A stretch of 55,869 bases of DNA from an uncultured Collinsella sp. (GTDB taxonomy: Bacteria > Actinomycetota > Coriobacteriia > Coriobacteriales > Coriobacteriaceae), in contig CAUDQR010000016.1 of the NCBI GenBank assembly GCA_958451615.1, positions 1-55,869 on the forward strand, read 5' to 3'. Every line of letters starts with the position of its first letter. Position 1 is the first letter of the stretch. Position numbers and translations under genes: made by a program. This document shows, piece by piece, positions 1 through 8,509 of the stretch. Below the pieces are notes generated by a model that had not been told where the DNA came from, did not search any database, and saw only the letters and a list, made by a program, of their open reading frames with translations.

Positions 1-212
1 TGTTGGTTTTTTTGGGGCAAACGGTGGTGTTTAATCGAATTTGGGGGGGGGGGGCGTTTTTTTTTTCACTCTCTTTTAAACACCGCCCCCAACGACTACA
101 TAGGATGAGAGTGGATAATCTCCCGGTTTGAGCCTGCATTCAAGCTCAAAGTGGGAGATTATCCACTCTCATTTGTTGTATGTCCGAAAATCCACGCTCG
201 TTTAAATTCTGC
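1..212. other. Intergenic edge with poly-G tract and long hairpin
   Basis: No convincing gene is seen here. The stretch holds a run of 12 G (43-54), then CG and a run of 10 T (57-66), and after that a long near-perfect inverted repeat (105-172, listed separately). It lies downstream of pdxT. The G and T runs could be a terminator for a gene left of the window or a slippage-prone tract. Confidence 0.6.
105..172. repeat. Long intergenic hairpin downstream of pdxT
   Basis: The arms 105-124 and 153-172 are perfect 20-nt inverted repeats (ATGAGAGTGGATAATCTCCC and its complement). A further 7-bp inner stem, 127-133 with 144-150 (TTTGAGC/GCTCAAA), continues the helix after a 2x2 internal loop, leaving a 10-nt loop. 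No U tract follows on either strand, so it is not a classical intrinsic terminator. It could be a REP-like element or an RNA-stabilising 3' structure for the pdxST mRNA. Confidence 0.8.
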
Positions 213-800
213 CTACATTTGCAGGAACAGTTCGTGGAGGTGGGTGTCTTCGTCGAGCTCGGGGTGGAAGGTGACGCCGAGCTGGTTGCCTTGGCGGGCG
301 GCGACGATGCGACCGTCGACTTCGGCTAGGGCCTCAGTGTCGCCGTGCACTTCGACGATGCGGGGCGCGCGGATAAACGTCAGCGGCACTTCACCGTCGA
401 TGCCGGCTACCTGCCCCTTGGCTCGAAAGCTGCCGAGTTGCCTGCCGTAGGCATTGCGCTCGACGAGTACATCCATGGTTGCCAAACGCGACGTGCCCTT
501 ATCGTCATAGGCGGCAAGGTCGTGAGCCAGCAGAATCAGGCCGGCGCAGGTGCCCAGGACGGGCATACCTTCAGCGATACGGGTACGAAGCTCCTCGAGC
601 ATGCCCAACTCATCAAGCAGTTTCCCTTGAACGGTAGACTCGCCGCCGGGAAGTACCAGACGGTCATAGTTCTGCTTCAAATCAGCCGCCTGCCTCAGCT
701 CAATACAGCGTGCGCCCAGCTCGGACAGTCTTGCCTCGTGCTCGGCAAAAGCGCCCTGGACCGCCAGCACGGCGACCGTTTGGTCTGCATAATCGCTCAT
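213..800 (-). CDS. pdxT: Pyridoxal 5'-phosphate synthase glutaminase subunit PdxT
   Basis: Class I glutaminase subunit of PLP synthase: it hydrolyses glutamine and passes ammonia to PdxS in the cytoplasmic PdxST complex (DXP-independent vitamin B6 route). The 195 aa match the usual family length. Visible motifs are the oxyanion motif PGGEST (residues 51-56), the nucleophile Cys85 in GTCAG and the His179/Glu181 pair in FHPE, so the triad is intact. It starts 20 nt after pdxS ends, which implies a two-gene pdxST operon read leftward, with the divergent MocR-type regulator beyond pdxS as the likely controller. Confidence 0.97.
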   Translation of the reverse strand: MSDYADQTVAVLAVQGAFAEHEARLSELGARCIELRQAADLKQNYDRLVLPGGESTVQGKLLDELGMLEELRTRIAEGMPVLGTCAGLILLAHDLAAYDDKGTSRLATMDVLVERNAYGRQLGSFRAKGQVAGIDGEVPLTFIRAPRIVEVHGDTEALAEVDGRIVAARQGNQLGVTFHPELDEDTHLHELFLQM

Positions 801-820
801 GTGCGATCCTTTCTGCTGGA

Positions 821-1711
821 CTAGCGTCCGCGCTCCTCCATGATGATCTCGATCTCGTCAGCGTTGATACCGACCATGGCCTCGCCCAGGTCCTCAGAAA
901 GCTCGGCAATGAGGTTGGCGTCGGTGAAGTTTGCCACAGCCTTGACGATGGCGGCGGCGCGTTTGGCGGGGTCGCCGCTCTTAAAGATGCCCGAGCCGAC
1001 AAAGACGCCCTCGGCACCCAGCTGCATCATCAGCGCGGCGTCCGCGGGGGTTGCTACACCGCCGGCGGCAAAGTTCACCACGGGAAGCTTGCCCGTGGCA
1101 TGGACCTCGCGCACCAGCTCGACCGGAACCTGCAGTTGCTTGGCTGCCTCAAAGAGCTCGTCGTCTCGCAGGGCAACAACGTCACGGATCTGCTTTTGGA
1201 TCTTGCGCATGTGACGCACGGCCTGAACGACGTCGCCCGTACCCGGCTCACCCTTGGTGCGAATCATCGTGGCGCCTTCGGCAACACGGCGCAGCGCCTC
1301 GCCCAGATTACGGGCGCCGCAGACAAACGGCACGTCAAACTGGGTCTTGTCGATGTGATAGACGTCATCGGCAGGGGAGAGAACCTCGGACTCGTCGATG
1401 TAATCGATCTCGATGGCCTGCAGGACCTGCGCCTCGACAATGTGACCGATGCGGCACTTGGCCATGACGGGGATGGAGACGGCCTCTTGGATGCCCTTGA
1501 TCATCTTGGGGTCGCTCATGCGCGAGACGCCGCCTGCGGCGCGGATGTCGGCCGGAATGCGCTCGAGTGCCATGACGGCGCAGGCGCCCGCCTCCTCGGC
1601 GATGCGTGCCTGCTCGGGCGTGGTGACGTCCATGATGACGCCGCCCTTGAGCATCTGCGCGAGCTCGCGATTGAGTTTGACGCGATCTGCCCTGCTGGTC
1701 TGTTCTGCCAT
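821..1711 (-). CDS. pdxS: Pyridoxal 5'-phosphate synthase synthase subunit PdxS
   Basis: Condenses ribose 5-phosphate, glyceraldehyde 3-phosphate and ammonia into PLP on a (beta/alpha)8 barrel. The protein carries MDVTTPEQA near the N terminus (Asp28), the Schiff-base lysine Lys85 in [10 protein letters not shown], and the second lysine Lys153 in RTKGEPGTG; these correspond to the catalytic residues known in the family. The ATG at 1711 is preferred over upstream in-frame ATGs because GGGAG sits 6 nt before it and the family begins here; length is 296 aa. It is the first gene of the pdxST operon and is divergent from the MocR-type regulator. Confidence 0.97.
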   Translation of the reverse strand: MAEQTSRADRVKLNRELAQMLKGGVIMDVTTPEQARIAEEAGACAVMALERIPADIRAAGGVSRMSDPKMIKGIQEAVSIPVMAKCRIGHIVEAQVLQAIEIDYIDESEVLSPADDVYHIDKTQFDVPFVCGARNLGEALRRVAEGATMIRTKGEPGTGDVVQAVRHMRKIQKQIRDVVALRDDELFEAAKQLQVPVELVREVHATGKLPVVNFAAGGVATPADAALMMQLGAEGVFVGSGIFKSGDPAKRAAAIVKAVANFTDANLIAELSEDLGEAMVGINADEIEIIMEERGR

Positions 1712-1856
1712 GGTTGCTCCCTTGGTTGGCATGTGCATTGCTTGACGGAACATCCTATCGGGGAGCTGGGCATGGCAAAATACTCAGTTTTCGAGATAAT
1801 AATAAGATCAGCTTAATACCAGATTGAACAGCTCGATAAGGTCAGGTGACAAACTC
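1712..1856. promoter_or_regulatory. Divergent pdxST / pdxR control region
   Basis: This 145-nt spacer separates divergent pdxS and the MocR-type regulator and has an AT-rich centre around 1775-1830. On the minus strand two loosely similar blocks, CTGGTATTAAG and CTGAGTATTTTG, could be direct-repeat operator half-sites. Known PdxR proteins bind such divergent spacers and sense PLP. The exact promoters and operator are inference and were not resolved. Confidence 0.4.
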
Positions 1857-3296
1857 ATGCTTGACTACAATTTGGAAAAACGCGGCGAAGCATCGCTCTA
1901 TGAGTATGTTTACCAGCAAATCCGAGATGATATCGTAGCTGGACGCATTACGGCGGGGGAGCATCTGCCGTCCAAGCGCGCCTTTGCCAGCCATCTGGGA
2001 ATCAGTGTTATTACCATCGAGAATGCATATAGCCAGTTACTCGCTGAGGGCTATATTTGCTCAATGCCACGTCGTGGTTACTACGTTTGCGAGCTTCCGG
2101 ATGCGCCGGTTTTGGCTTTGGCTGCGGGGGATATCGACCGAGATGCTGTCCCTGTTGGTCCCAGCGCGCATGATGCCATGGGGCAGGCAGAGCGATTCGA
2201 CGAGCTTTCTCCTTCCGCTTTGGAGGCGGCGCGGCTTTGGCAAAGTGCGCTACGGGCGACGCTGACGTCCGAAGACGAACGTGAAATCTTTTCGCCCGCA
2301 CCGGCGCAGGGCACCGCTCGACTGCGACGTGCGATTGCGCACCATCTGCGCGGGACAAGGGGCATGAATGTCAATCCCGACAATATCGTTATCGGTGCGG
2401 GCGCCCAGCTGCTCGATACCATGTTGGTTCAGTTGCTTGGCGCGGACAAGGTGTATGCCGTCGAGGATCCAGGCTATTTGCGCTTGACGCGCATCTATCA
2501 GGCCATGGGTTGCGAAGTACGGCATGTCCCGTTGGATGCTGAGGGCGTGGACTTGAGCGCGCTGCAGAAAACCGGGACCGATGTCCTTCACCTGATGCCG
2601 TCTCATCAGTATCCGACCGGTCTTGTGACGAGCATTGCACGTCGCTATGCGTTGCTGAGCTGGGCCGCCGAGCGGCCAGGTCGGTATCTCATCGAAGACG
2701 ACTTTGATTGTGAGTTTCGCCTTGCCGGCAAGCCGATTCCCGCGCTCGCGTCGATCGATGCCGCCCAGTCGGTTATCTACACCAACACGTTTTCGAAGAG
2801 CCTTTCATCGGCGTTACGTTTGGCGTACATGGTGCTGCCCGATGAACTAATGGAGAGGTTTAAACGCAACCTTGGTTTCTACGCCTCGTCGGTAAGTTCT
2901 GTTGACCAGGTCGCTTTAGCGCGCTTGCTGGAATCGGGTGATTACGAGCGGCATGTGAACCGCGTGCGCGTTCGAGCTCGCGAGGCGCGTGATGGCCTGA
3001 CGGCGCTTGTGCGAAAGGCGTTTCCGGCGGGGGAGTTTTTGGTTGAGCACGCGGATGCCGGCCTCTACTGCGTCGTAGTTGCGGAGTGCGATACGGGCGG
3101 AAACTCTTTTACACGCGCCCTCGCGCGCTCGAGCATCCCTTACATCGATATCAATGACTGTTTTTGGTGTCCCGATGGCGCACATGGATCTTCAAACCCG
3201 ACTCGAATCCTTGTCCAGTACGACGATTTGAGTCCAAATGAGCTAAATGCCCTGGAATCGCAGCTAATGGGCGCACCCTCTAACCTAAGTGAGTAG
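1857..3296 (+). CDS. pdxR: MocR/PdxR-type transcriptional regulator (GntR HTH + aminotransferase domain)
   Basis: Chimeric regulator of 479 aa. Residues 10-80 form a GntR-type winged helix (LYEYVYQQIRDDIVAGRITAG, LPSKRAFASHLGIS, YSQLLAEGYI) and about 130-470 a fold-type I aminotransferase-like domain. The PLP lysine is Lys314 in NTFSKSLSSALRL, preceded by the cofactor-binding EDDFD. Divergent position to pdxST argues for PdxR, the PLP-responsive activator of that operon. The ATG at 1857 has AGGTGA about 8 nt upstream, whereas an earlier in-frame TTG (1824) has no good site. The last residues (LSE) and the stop lie inside the left end of repeat copy A, so the repeat supplies the C terminus. 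Confidence 0.88.
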   Translation: MLDYNLEKRGEASLYEYVYQQIRDDIVAGRITAGEHLPSKRAFASHLGISVITIENAYSQLLAEGYICSMPRRGYYVCELPDAPVLALAAGDIDRDAVPVGPSAHDAMGQAERFDELSPSALEAARLWQSALRATLTSEDEREIFSPAPAQGTARLRRAIAHHLRGTRGMNVNPDNIVIGAGAQLLDTMLVQLLGADKVYAVEDPGYLRLTRIYQAMGCEVRHVPLDAEGVDLSALQKTGTDVLHLMPSHQYPTGLVTSIARRYALLSWAAERPGRYLIEDDFDCEFRLAGKPIPALASIDAAQSVIYTNTFSKSLSSALRLAYMVLPDELMERFKRNLGFYASSVSSVDQVALARLLESGDYERHVNRVRVRAREARDGLTALVRKAFPAGEFLVEHADAGLYCVVVAECDTGGNSFTRALARSSIPYIDINDCFWCPDGAHGSSNPTRILVQYDDLSPNELNALESQLMGAPSNLSE

Positions 3297-3406
3297 GCTT
3301 TTAGCGTGAGGAGGACCAGGCCGTTTTGTAGCAAGCTATCTACCTGCGATTTTGTGAAGCAGTTTAGTCGGTCTGCTCGGCGGGTCCTAAATAGTCTACT
3401 CACTTG
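3285..3406 (+). repeat. Structured repeat family, copy A
   Basis: First of three related elements (others at 4706 and 14422). It starts CTAAGTGAGTAGGC and ends GTCTACTCACTTG, so its ends are inverted repeats, imperfect in this copy. It contains the shared core CTACCTGCGATTTT (3340-3353) and a possible inner stem GACC (3314-3317) / GGTC (3370-3373). The left end overlaps the last codons and stop of the MocR-type regulator gene. Confidence 0.85.
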
Positions 3407-3440
3407 CCGCGCAAGGCTTCCGCATGAGAAAAGAAGCGGG

Positions 3441-3506
3441 GTTTTCAACAGGGCTTCGTCCAGCTCTTGGCAAGCTTTTGGCCAGTTGGGGAGGGCTGTT
3501 GAAAAC
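3441..3506. repeat. Inverted repeat between copy A and the nuclease-like gene
   Basis: GTTTTCAACAG (3441-3451) and its exact complement CTGTTGAAAAC (3496-3506) are separated by 44 nt. No coding region overlaps it. It sits 84 nt before the following gene and may be an unrelated small palindromic element or a cis-regulatory structure. Confidence 0.6.
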
Positions 3507-3589
3507 TTGGCAGTCCGTTCGGCGCCATTTTTGGTGCGTTCGCGCCAATGCGTGACTGACTGGGTTGAAATTCGTGATTTCCTGTGCCT

Positions 3590-4717
3590 ATGAAAGATCT
3601 ACTTTGTGACATATCGGCTTTTAGGTACTGGCGTTTGCCTCCTCAAGTCCGCGCTTTGTGTCCGCCTCTTCCACGACCGGAAGAAGACCGGCAGCGATAT
3701 GATCTCGCCCGCAACCCGACGGCTGCGGTCGCGCTCGGTTTTCCGTTGTATACATTGGTTCGGACGAGAAACAAACGGACTTGTCCTGCCAGCATTAGGC
3801 AGCGGCTGTTTCTTGGTGAGCTTCCCAGGGAATCCGTGCTGGAAACGGAGCATGGGTTTTTGATTACGTCTCCTCTACTGACGGCATTCATCATGTTGCG
3901 GCATCTGACGGATCTTCAGCTTCTTTTGGTATTGGCGGAGGTGTGTGGCTTGTTTGCGGTGTGCGCCCTGCCGGCGGCACTTGAGGCGGAGCTTTCGCGT
4001 GCAATTGATTCGGGCGCGATTTCGACAACGTTCGGTTGGGTGCGCTGCCCGTCCGAGGACGGCACCGCCTCAAATTTATGGCGTCGAGACGCTTTGGTTT
4101 TGGGCGGAGACCTTGACCGTTTTTGTTCAGATGTTTGCGGGATGCGTTACGGCAATAGATTTATAGCGGTATCGCAACTCGTTCCATTGGGTGCCGCGTC
4201 GCCTTTTGAGGTCGAGGCGTATTTGCTACTTGCACTGCCGCGATCCCTGGGAGGCGAAGGTTTTTGCGGCATAGAGCTTAATGTTGAAGTGATGCTAAGC
4301 ACAAGTGCTCGAGCGATTGTGGGAAAGTCCCGTGTATATATCGACCTACTTCTTTCTTCGCCGGACGGCAGGCGACAGGTGGCCATTGAATGTCAGGGAA
4401 AGGCCTCGCACGGACGCACAGGGGATGGCTTGCGTGACGCTGACCGCATGACGGCCCTTCAGGCCATGGGCTACGATGTACTTCTCCTGACGCACAGACA
4501 GATATCCGATGAGGGTAGATTCCACGCGATTGTTAAGGCCGTGTGCAGGTTGCTCGATATTGAATATCGCGATAAAAGCTTGGAGGAGCAAGGGGCCGAG
4601 GCATTACTTCGGTCTGAACTATTCGTTGACTGGCCAAAACTGGGAGAAATCGACAAAAAGATGCCCGTTAGACACAAAAAGGCCCGATCATGGACGGTTG
4701 CAAATCTAAGTGAGTAG
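3590..4717 (+). CDS. Hypothetical protein with C-terminal PD-(D/E)XK (DUF559-like) nuclease domain
   Basis: Protein of 375 aa. The N-terminal half (about 1-200) is not recognised; it contains SPLLTAFIMLRHL, like proteins that pair an AbiEi-type front half with a nuclease tail. The C-terminal half shows SPFEVEAYLLLALP (Glu209), GGEGF, IDLLL (Asp252), AIECQGKASHG (Glu267, Lys271), RDADRMTAL and GYDVLLLTHRQ, the pattern of DUF559/very-short-patch-like PD-(D/E)XK nucleases. ECQGK replaces the more common E-x-D-G. The start is uncertain: GTG 3584 and ATG 3590 both lack a clear ribosome site. Base composition looks less GC-rich than its neighbours. The gene is flanked by two repeat copies, and copy B supplies its C-terminal LSE and stop. 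Biological role unknown. Confidence 0.65.
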   Translation: MKDLLCDISAFRYWRLPPQVRALCPPLPRPEEDRQRYDLARNPTAAVALGFPLYTLVRTRNKRTCPASIRQRLFLGELPRESVLETEHGFLITSPLLTAFIMLRHLTDLQLLLVLAEVCGLFAVCALPAALEAELSRAIDSGAISTTFGWVRCPSEDGTASNLWRRDALVLGGDLDRFCSDVCGMRYGNRFIAVSQLVPLGAASPFEVEAYLLLALPRSLGGEGFCGIELNVEVMLSTSARAIVGKSRVYIDLLLSSPDGRRQVAIECQGKASHGRTGDGLRDADRMTALQAMGYDVLLLTHRQISDEGRFHAIVKAVCRLLDIEYRDKSLEEQGAEALLRSELFVDWPKLGEIDKKMPVRHKKARSWTVANLSE

Positions 4718-4828
4718 ACTTTTAGCGTGATGGCGACCAGATTGTTTTGCGGCAAGCTATCTACCTGCGGTTTTATAAAGCAATACGGATGGTCTGCTCG
4801 ACAAGTTCCCAAAAGGCTACTCACTTAG
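4706..4828 (+). repeat. Structured repeat family, copy B
   Basis: The ends CTAAGTGAGTAGACTTTT (4706-4723) and AAAAGGCTACTCACTTAG (4811-4828) are inverted repeats with one mismatch. Inner pairings are GACCA (4735-4739) with TGGTC (4790-4794) and ATTG (4741-4744) with CAAT (4781-4784), with an ACGGA bulge. The conserved core CTACCTGCGGTTTT is at 4761-4774. The left end contains the stop codon of the nuclease-like gene. Confidence 0.9.
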
Positions 4829-4893
4829 TTTTTGACGCGAAGCCGATGCCGAAGGTGGTCCTTTTTTGGGACGTTAACTGGTTCGCTAGACAC

Positions 4894-4925
4894 GAAAAAG
4901 GCCCGGATCTTGCGGTCCGGGCCTT
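4894..4925 (-). terminator. Intrinsic terminator of the rubrerythrin gene
   Basis: The stem AAGGCCCGGA (4898-4907) pairs with TCCGGGCCTT (4916-4925). Read on the minus strand, it is followed by a short U tract (A run at 4895-4899 on the plus strand). It lies just downstream of the rubrerythrin stop. Confidence 0.85.
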
Positions 4926-4958
4926 ATCGAGCTAGAGATTGTCTCTCAGGCGGTTGGC

Positions 4959-5519
4959 TTAACCAAAGTAGCGCTTGAGCAGACCGGCGAAAGCCTTGCC
5001 GTGGCGAGCCTCGTCGCGAGCCATCTCGTGCACGGTGTCGTGGATGGCATCGAGACCAGCGGCCTTGGCGCGCTTGGCAAGATCGGTCTTGCCGGCGGTG
5101 GCGCCATTCTCGGCCTCAACGCGCATCTCGAGGTTCTTCTTGGTGGAGTCGGTTACGACCTCGCCCAGGAGCTCAGCAAACTTGGCGGCGTGCTCGGCCT
5201 CCTCGTGGGCAGCCTTCTCCCAGTACAGGCCGATCTCGGGATAGCCCTCGCGATGAGCGACGCGAGCCATGGCCAGGTACATACCGACCTCGGAGCACTC
5301 GCCCTCAAAGTTGGCGCGCAGATCGGCAACGATGTCCTCGGAGACACCCTCCATCTTGGCGACGCCCACGACGTGCTCGGCAGCCCACTCGAGCTGACCC
5401 TCTTCCTGCTTCAGGAAACGAGAACCGGGAACGCCGCACTGGGGGCACTTGAAGTCCTCGGGCAGCTGGTCGCCGTCGAACTCTTCCACATAACCGCAAA
5501 CGGGGCAAACAAACTTCAT
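4959..5519 (-). CDS. Rubrerythrin, N-terminal rubredoxin (reverse) type
   Basis: Peroxide-scavenging non-haem iron protein of 186 aa. An N-terminal rubredoxin-like Fe(SCys)4 site (Cys5, Cys8 in CPVCGY; Cys25, Cys28 in CPQCG) precedes a ferritin-like diiron domain with EGECSE (about 72-77), HEEAEH (105-110) and a distal DEARH motif. The rubredoxin-first order is the reverse rubrerythrin arrangement seen in anaerobes. The ATG at 5519 has AAAGGA upstream and starts exactly at the rubredoxin domain, so longer in-frame starts are rejected. It is monocistronic with its own terminator and divergent from the alcohol dehydrogenase. It likely protects against oxygen and peroxide in an anaerobe. Confidence 0.94.
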   Translation of the reverse strand: MKFVCPVCGYVEEFDGDQLPEDFKCPQCGVPGSRFLKQEEGQLEWAAEHVVGVAKMEGVSEDIVADLRANFEGECSEVGMYLAMARVAHREGYPEIGLYWEKAAHEEAEHAAKFAELLGEVVTDSTKKNLEMRVEAENGATAGKTDLAKRAKAAGLDAIHDTVHEMARDEARHGKAFAGLLKRYFG

Positions 5520-5776
5520 GATTCGATCCTTTCGATCGATGGCGATTGTGCGCTCGTCCGGTCCCGTAAGGGCCCTCTCCGGACGTGCGTCTTGACGAGT
5601 TCTATTATCCATAAATGCAACCAAATGTGAAGCCTATTAGGAATGATTTTTAATAAAACAATTTTGGGCATGTGAAGATGTTGATTGATTAACGATTGCC
5701 AGGCCGCTCGAGACCTCCGCTGAGTACAATCGGTCGAGCAAATGTTGACCTATCAACAAATGAAGGAGTTTCCTTT

Positions 5777-6997
5777 ATGCATCTAGCCCGTCGTGCCTGG
5801 TGCCGAACATATCAGACGGTTTTTCGCATCGCATTGCCGATCCTGCCCTATACCGAGCCGCGCATTTTGGAGCATGCCGAGGACGTGCCCGCGGTGCTTC
5901 AAAAGCGCTCGATACAGCGGGTTCTTATCGTGACGGATCCCGGTATTGCCCGTCTGGGGCTCACGGCGCCGCTCGAGACGGCGCTCGCGTCCAAGGGAAT
6001 TGGCGTTACGGTCTATGCCGAAACGCGTGCGAACCCCACGGTCTCAAACGTGGAGGAAGCGGCGTCCCTGTATCGCGAGAGCGCCTGCCAGGCCATTATC
6101 GGCTTTGGCGGCGGTTCGGCCATGGACTGTGCCAAGGGCGTGGGCGCACGCATCGCACAGCCAAATAAGCCCATCAACAAGATGCGCGGCCTGTTGCGCG
6201 TCCACCGTCTCCTGCCGCTGCTCATCGCCGTCCCCACCACGGCGGGCACGGGAAGCGAGGTCACGCTTGCAGCGGTCATTACCGATGACGAGACGCACTA
6301 CAAGTACCCCATTAACGACTTTGTGCTGATCCCGCGCTTTGCGGTACACGACCCCGAGTTTACACGTGGCCTGCCCGCCTCCATTACGGGGCAGACGGGT
6401 ATGGATGCCCTGACGCATGCCGTCGAGGCCTTTATCGGCCGTAGCACCACGCCCTACACGCGCAAGATGGCGCGCCAGGCGGTGCAGCTCATCCACGACA
6501 ATTTGCTCGAGGCCTATGAGTATGGCGACGACATGCGTGCGCGTCGCAATATGCTTTCGGCGGCGTATAAGGCGGGCGTTGCGTTTACCCGCTCCTATGT
6601 GGGATACGTTCACGCCATCGCGCACAGTCTGGGCGGCCGATACGGAATTCCGCACGGTTTGGCCAACGCGATCATCCTGCCGCTCATGCTTCGCGTTTAT
6701 GGTGACGCCGCCGCCCCCATGCTTGCCGATCTTGCTCGCATGGCAGGCATTGCGCCGGCTAACGCGCAGGACAGTCTTGCGGCCGAGGCATTTATCGATT
6801 GGGTCGATCGCATGAACGTTGCCCTGGGTATCCCCAAATATGTGACAGGCATTCGCCGCTCCGACATTCCCGAAATGGCGGCACATGCCGACGCCGAGGC
6901 CAATCCGCTATACCCCGTTCCGCTTTTAATGGACCGCTTGGAGCTCGAGCGTATGTACGAGGTCGTCGCGGGTGGTATGTTTGAGGACGAGAACTAG
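5777..6997 (+). CDS. Iron-containing (group III) alcohol dehydrogenase
   Basis: NAD(P)-dependent alcohol/aldehyde oxidoreductase of 406 aa. Visible elements are GFGGGSAMDCAKG (about 109-121, cofactor binding), PTTAGTGSE (153-161), and metal ligands Asp210 and His214 in GMDALTHAVEAF plus His279 and His293 in HAIAHSLGGRYGIPHG; His283 between them corresponds to the extra conserved His of FucO-type enzymes. ATG 5777 has AAGGAG 8 nt upstream. The gene ends 9 nt before the aldehyde dehydrogenase, so the two form an operon for interconverting an alcohol, its aldehyde and the carboxylic acid. The substrate cannot be read from sequence. Confidence 0.92.
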   Translation: MHLARRAWCRTYQTVFRIALPILPYTEPRILEHAEDVPAVLQKRSIQRVLIVTDPGIARLGLTAPLETALASKGIGVTVYAETRANPTVSNVEEAASLYRESACQAIIGFGGGSAMDCAKGVGARIAQPNKPINKMRGLLRVHRLLPLLIAVPTTAGTGSEVTLAAVITDDETHYKYPINDFVLIPRFAVHDPEFTRGLPASITGQTGMDALTHAVEAFIGRSTTPYTRKMARQAVQLIHDNLLEAYEYGDDMRARRNMLSAAYKAGVAFTRSYVGYVHAIAHSLGGRYGIPHGLANAIILPLMLRVYGDAAAPMLADLARMAGIAPANAQDSLAAEAFIDWVDRMNVALGIPKYVTGIRRSDIPEMAAHADAEANPLYPVPLLMDRLELERMYEVVAGGMFEDEN

Positions 6998-7006
6998 GAG
7001 AGTGCC

Positions 7007-8386
7007 ATGAACGCCGAGGAAATTGCGCGCATCGTCGGCGATCAGCGCGCCTACTTTAAGACGCACGCCACGTTTGATGTCGACGCTCGCCGCCGTGCGC
7101 TCGTGCGCCTGCGTGATGCGGTTCGTGCGCACGAGGCCGATATCGCTCATGCGCTCAAGACCGATTTGGGCAAGTCGCACGACGAGGCCTATATGTGCGA
7201 GATCGGCACGTCTCTTTCCGAGATTCGTCATCAGATTGCGCATGTTGCTCGATGGAGTCGCCCGCGCCTGCGCCCGTGCGACCTCGCCAACGCCGTGAGC
7301 GTGTGTAAGACGCAGGCCGTGCCCTATGGCGTCACGCTCATCATGGCTCCATGGAACTATCCGTTTTTGTTGACGCTCGAGCCGCTCGCTGGAGCCCTTG
7401 CCGCGGGCAATACCGTGGTCATCAAGCCGAGCGCCTATGCCCCGGCATCGAGCGCGGTGCTCAAGCAAATCTGCGAAGAGGCATTTGATCCGCGCCTGGT
7501 GACGGTTGTAGAAGGCGGCCGTGCCGAGAACGAAGCACTGCTCGATGAGTGCTGGGACAAGATTTTCTTTACCGGTAGCGTTCCGGTCGGCAAGCTCGTC
7601 ATGGAGCGCGCAAGTAAAAACCTGACGCCCGTGACGCTTGAGCTGGGCGGAAAGAGCCCCTGCATTGTGGATGCCACGGCAAACTTAAAAGTCGCGGCAC
7701 GGCGCATCGCCTTTGGTAAATGGCTCAACGTGGGGCAGACCTGCGTGGCGCCCGACTACCTGCTGGTCGATACGCGCGTACACGATGAGCTGTTGGGCCT
7801 CATCAGGGAGGAGACCCGTCGCATGTTTGGCGAGCATCCGCTCGACAACGAGGACTACGGCCGTATCGTCAACGCCAAGCACTTTGCGCGCGTGCGCGGA
7901 CTGATCGATCCCGGTAAGGTCGTGCTTGGAGGCGCCGCGCGCGAGGCTTCTCTCAAGATTGAGCCGACGATTTTGGACGGCGTGGCGCCCGATGATGCCG
8001 TGATGCAGGAGGAGATTTTCGGCCCCATCCTGCCGGTGCTGACGTATGAGAGCTTAGACAGGGTCGAGACGTTTATTACCGATCGCCCGACGCCGCTGGC
8101 CCTGTATATCTTTAGCCAGGACCGCGCGGTTCAGCAGCGCTTTGTGCGTTATGTGCCCTTTGGCGGCGGCTGCGTCAACGACACGATTATGCACTTGGCT
8201 ACGAGCCATATGGGCTTTGGTGGCATGGGCGCGAGCGGTATGGGGCAATACCATGGACGCGAGAGCTTCGATACGTTTAGCCACAAGAAGAGCATCGTGA
8301 ACAAGGTAACGTGGCTGGACGTGCCATTCCGCTATGCTCCGTATGAAAGCTGGAGGCACAAGTTCGTGCGCATGTTTGTGCATTAA
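7007..8386 (+). CDS. Aldehyde dehydrogenase, ALDH3 (fatty/aromatic aldehyde) type
   Basis: NAD(P)-dependent oxidation of an aldehyde to the acid; 459 aa, the short ALDH3-like length. Motifs: MAPWNYPF (113-120), general base Glu212 in LELGGKSP, FTGSVPVG, nucleophile Cys246 in NVGQTCVAPDY, and EEIFGPILPV. GQTC-APDY is characteristic of ALDH3 and coniferyl aldehyde dehydrogenase relatives. The C-terminal part is hydrophobic in places but no definite membrane anchor is evident. Translation follows the alcohol dehydrogenase after 9 nt (AGGAG before ATG), which supports a shared pathway. Confidence 0.93.
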   Translation: MNAEEIARIVGDQRAYFKTHATFDVDARRRALVRLRDAVRAHEADIAHALKTDLGKSHDEAYMCEIGTSLSEIRHQIAHVARWSRPRLRPCDLANAVSVCKTQAVPYGVTLIMAPWNYPFLLTLEPLAGALAAGNTVVIKPSAYAPASSAVLKQICEEAFDPRLVTVVEGGRAENEALLDECWDKIFFTGSVPVGKLVMERASKNLTPVTLELGGKSPCIVDATANLKVAARRIAFGKWLNVGQTCVAPDYLLVDTRVHDELLGLIREETRRMFGEHPLDNEDYGRIVNAKHFARVRGLIDPGKVVLGGAAREASLKIEPTILDGVAPDDAVMQEEIFGPILPVLTYESLDRVETFITDRPTPLALYIFSQDRAVQQRFVRYVPFGGGCVNDTIMHLATSHMGFGGMGASGMGQYHGRESFDTFSHKKSIVNKVTWLDVPFRYAPYESWRHKFVRMFVH

Positions 8387-8509
8387 AATCAGATGGTGTA
8401 GCGACAAACGGTCGAAAAGGCGCGGGTGGGGCGAATTTGTGTCCGCACGGACCCGTAGACTTCTCAATAAGGTTAAACGCCGGTTTATCCGGTCGTTAGG
8501 GGAGTTGCT

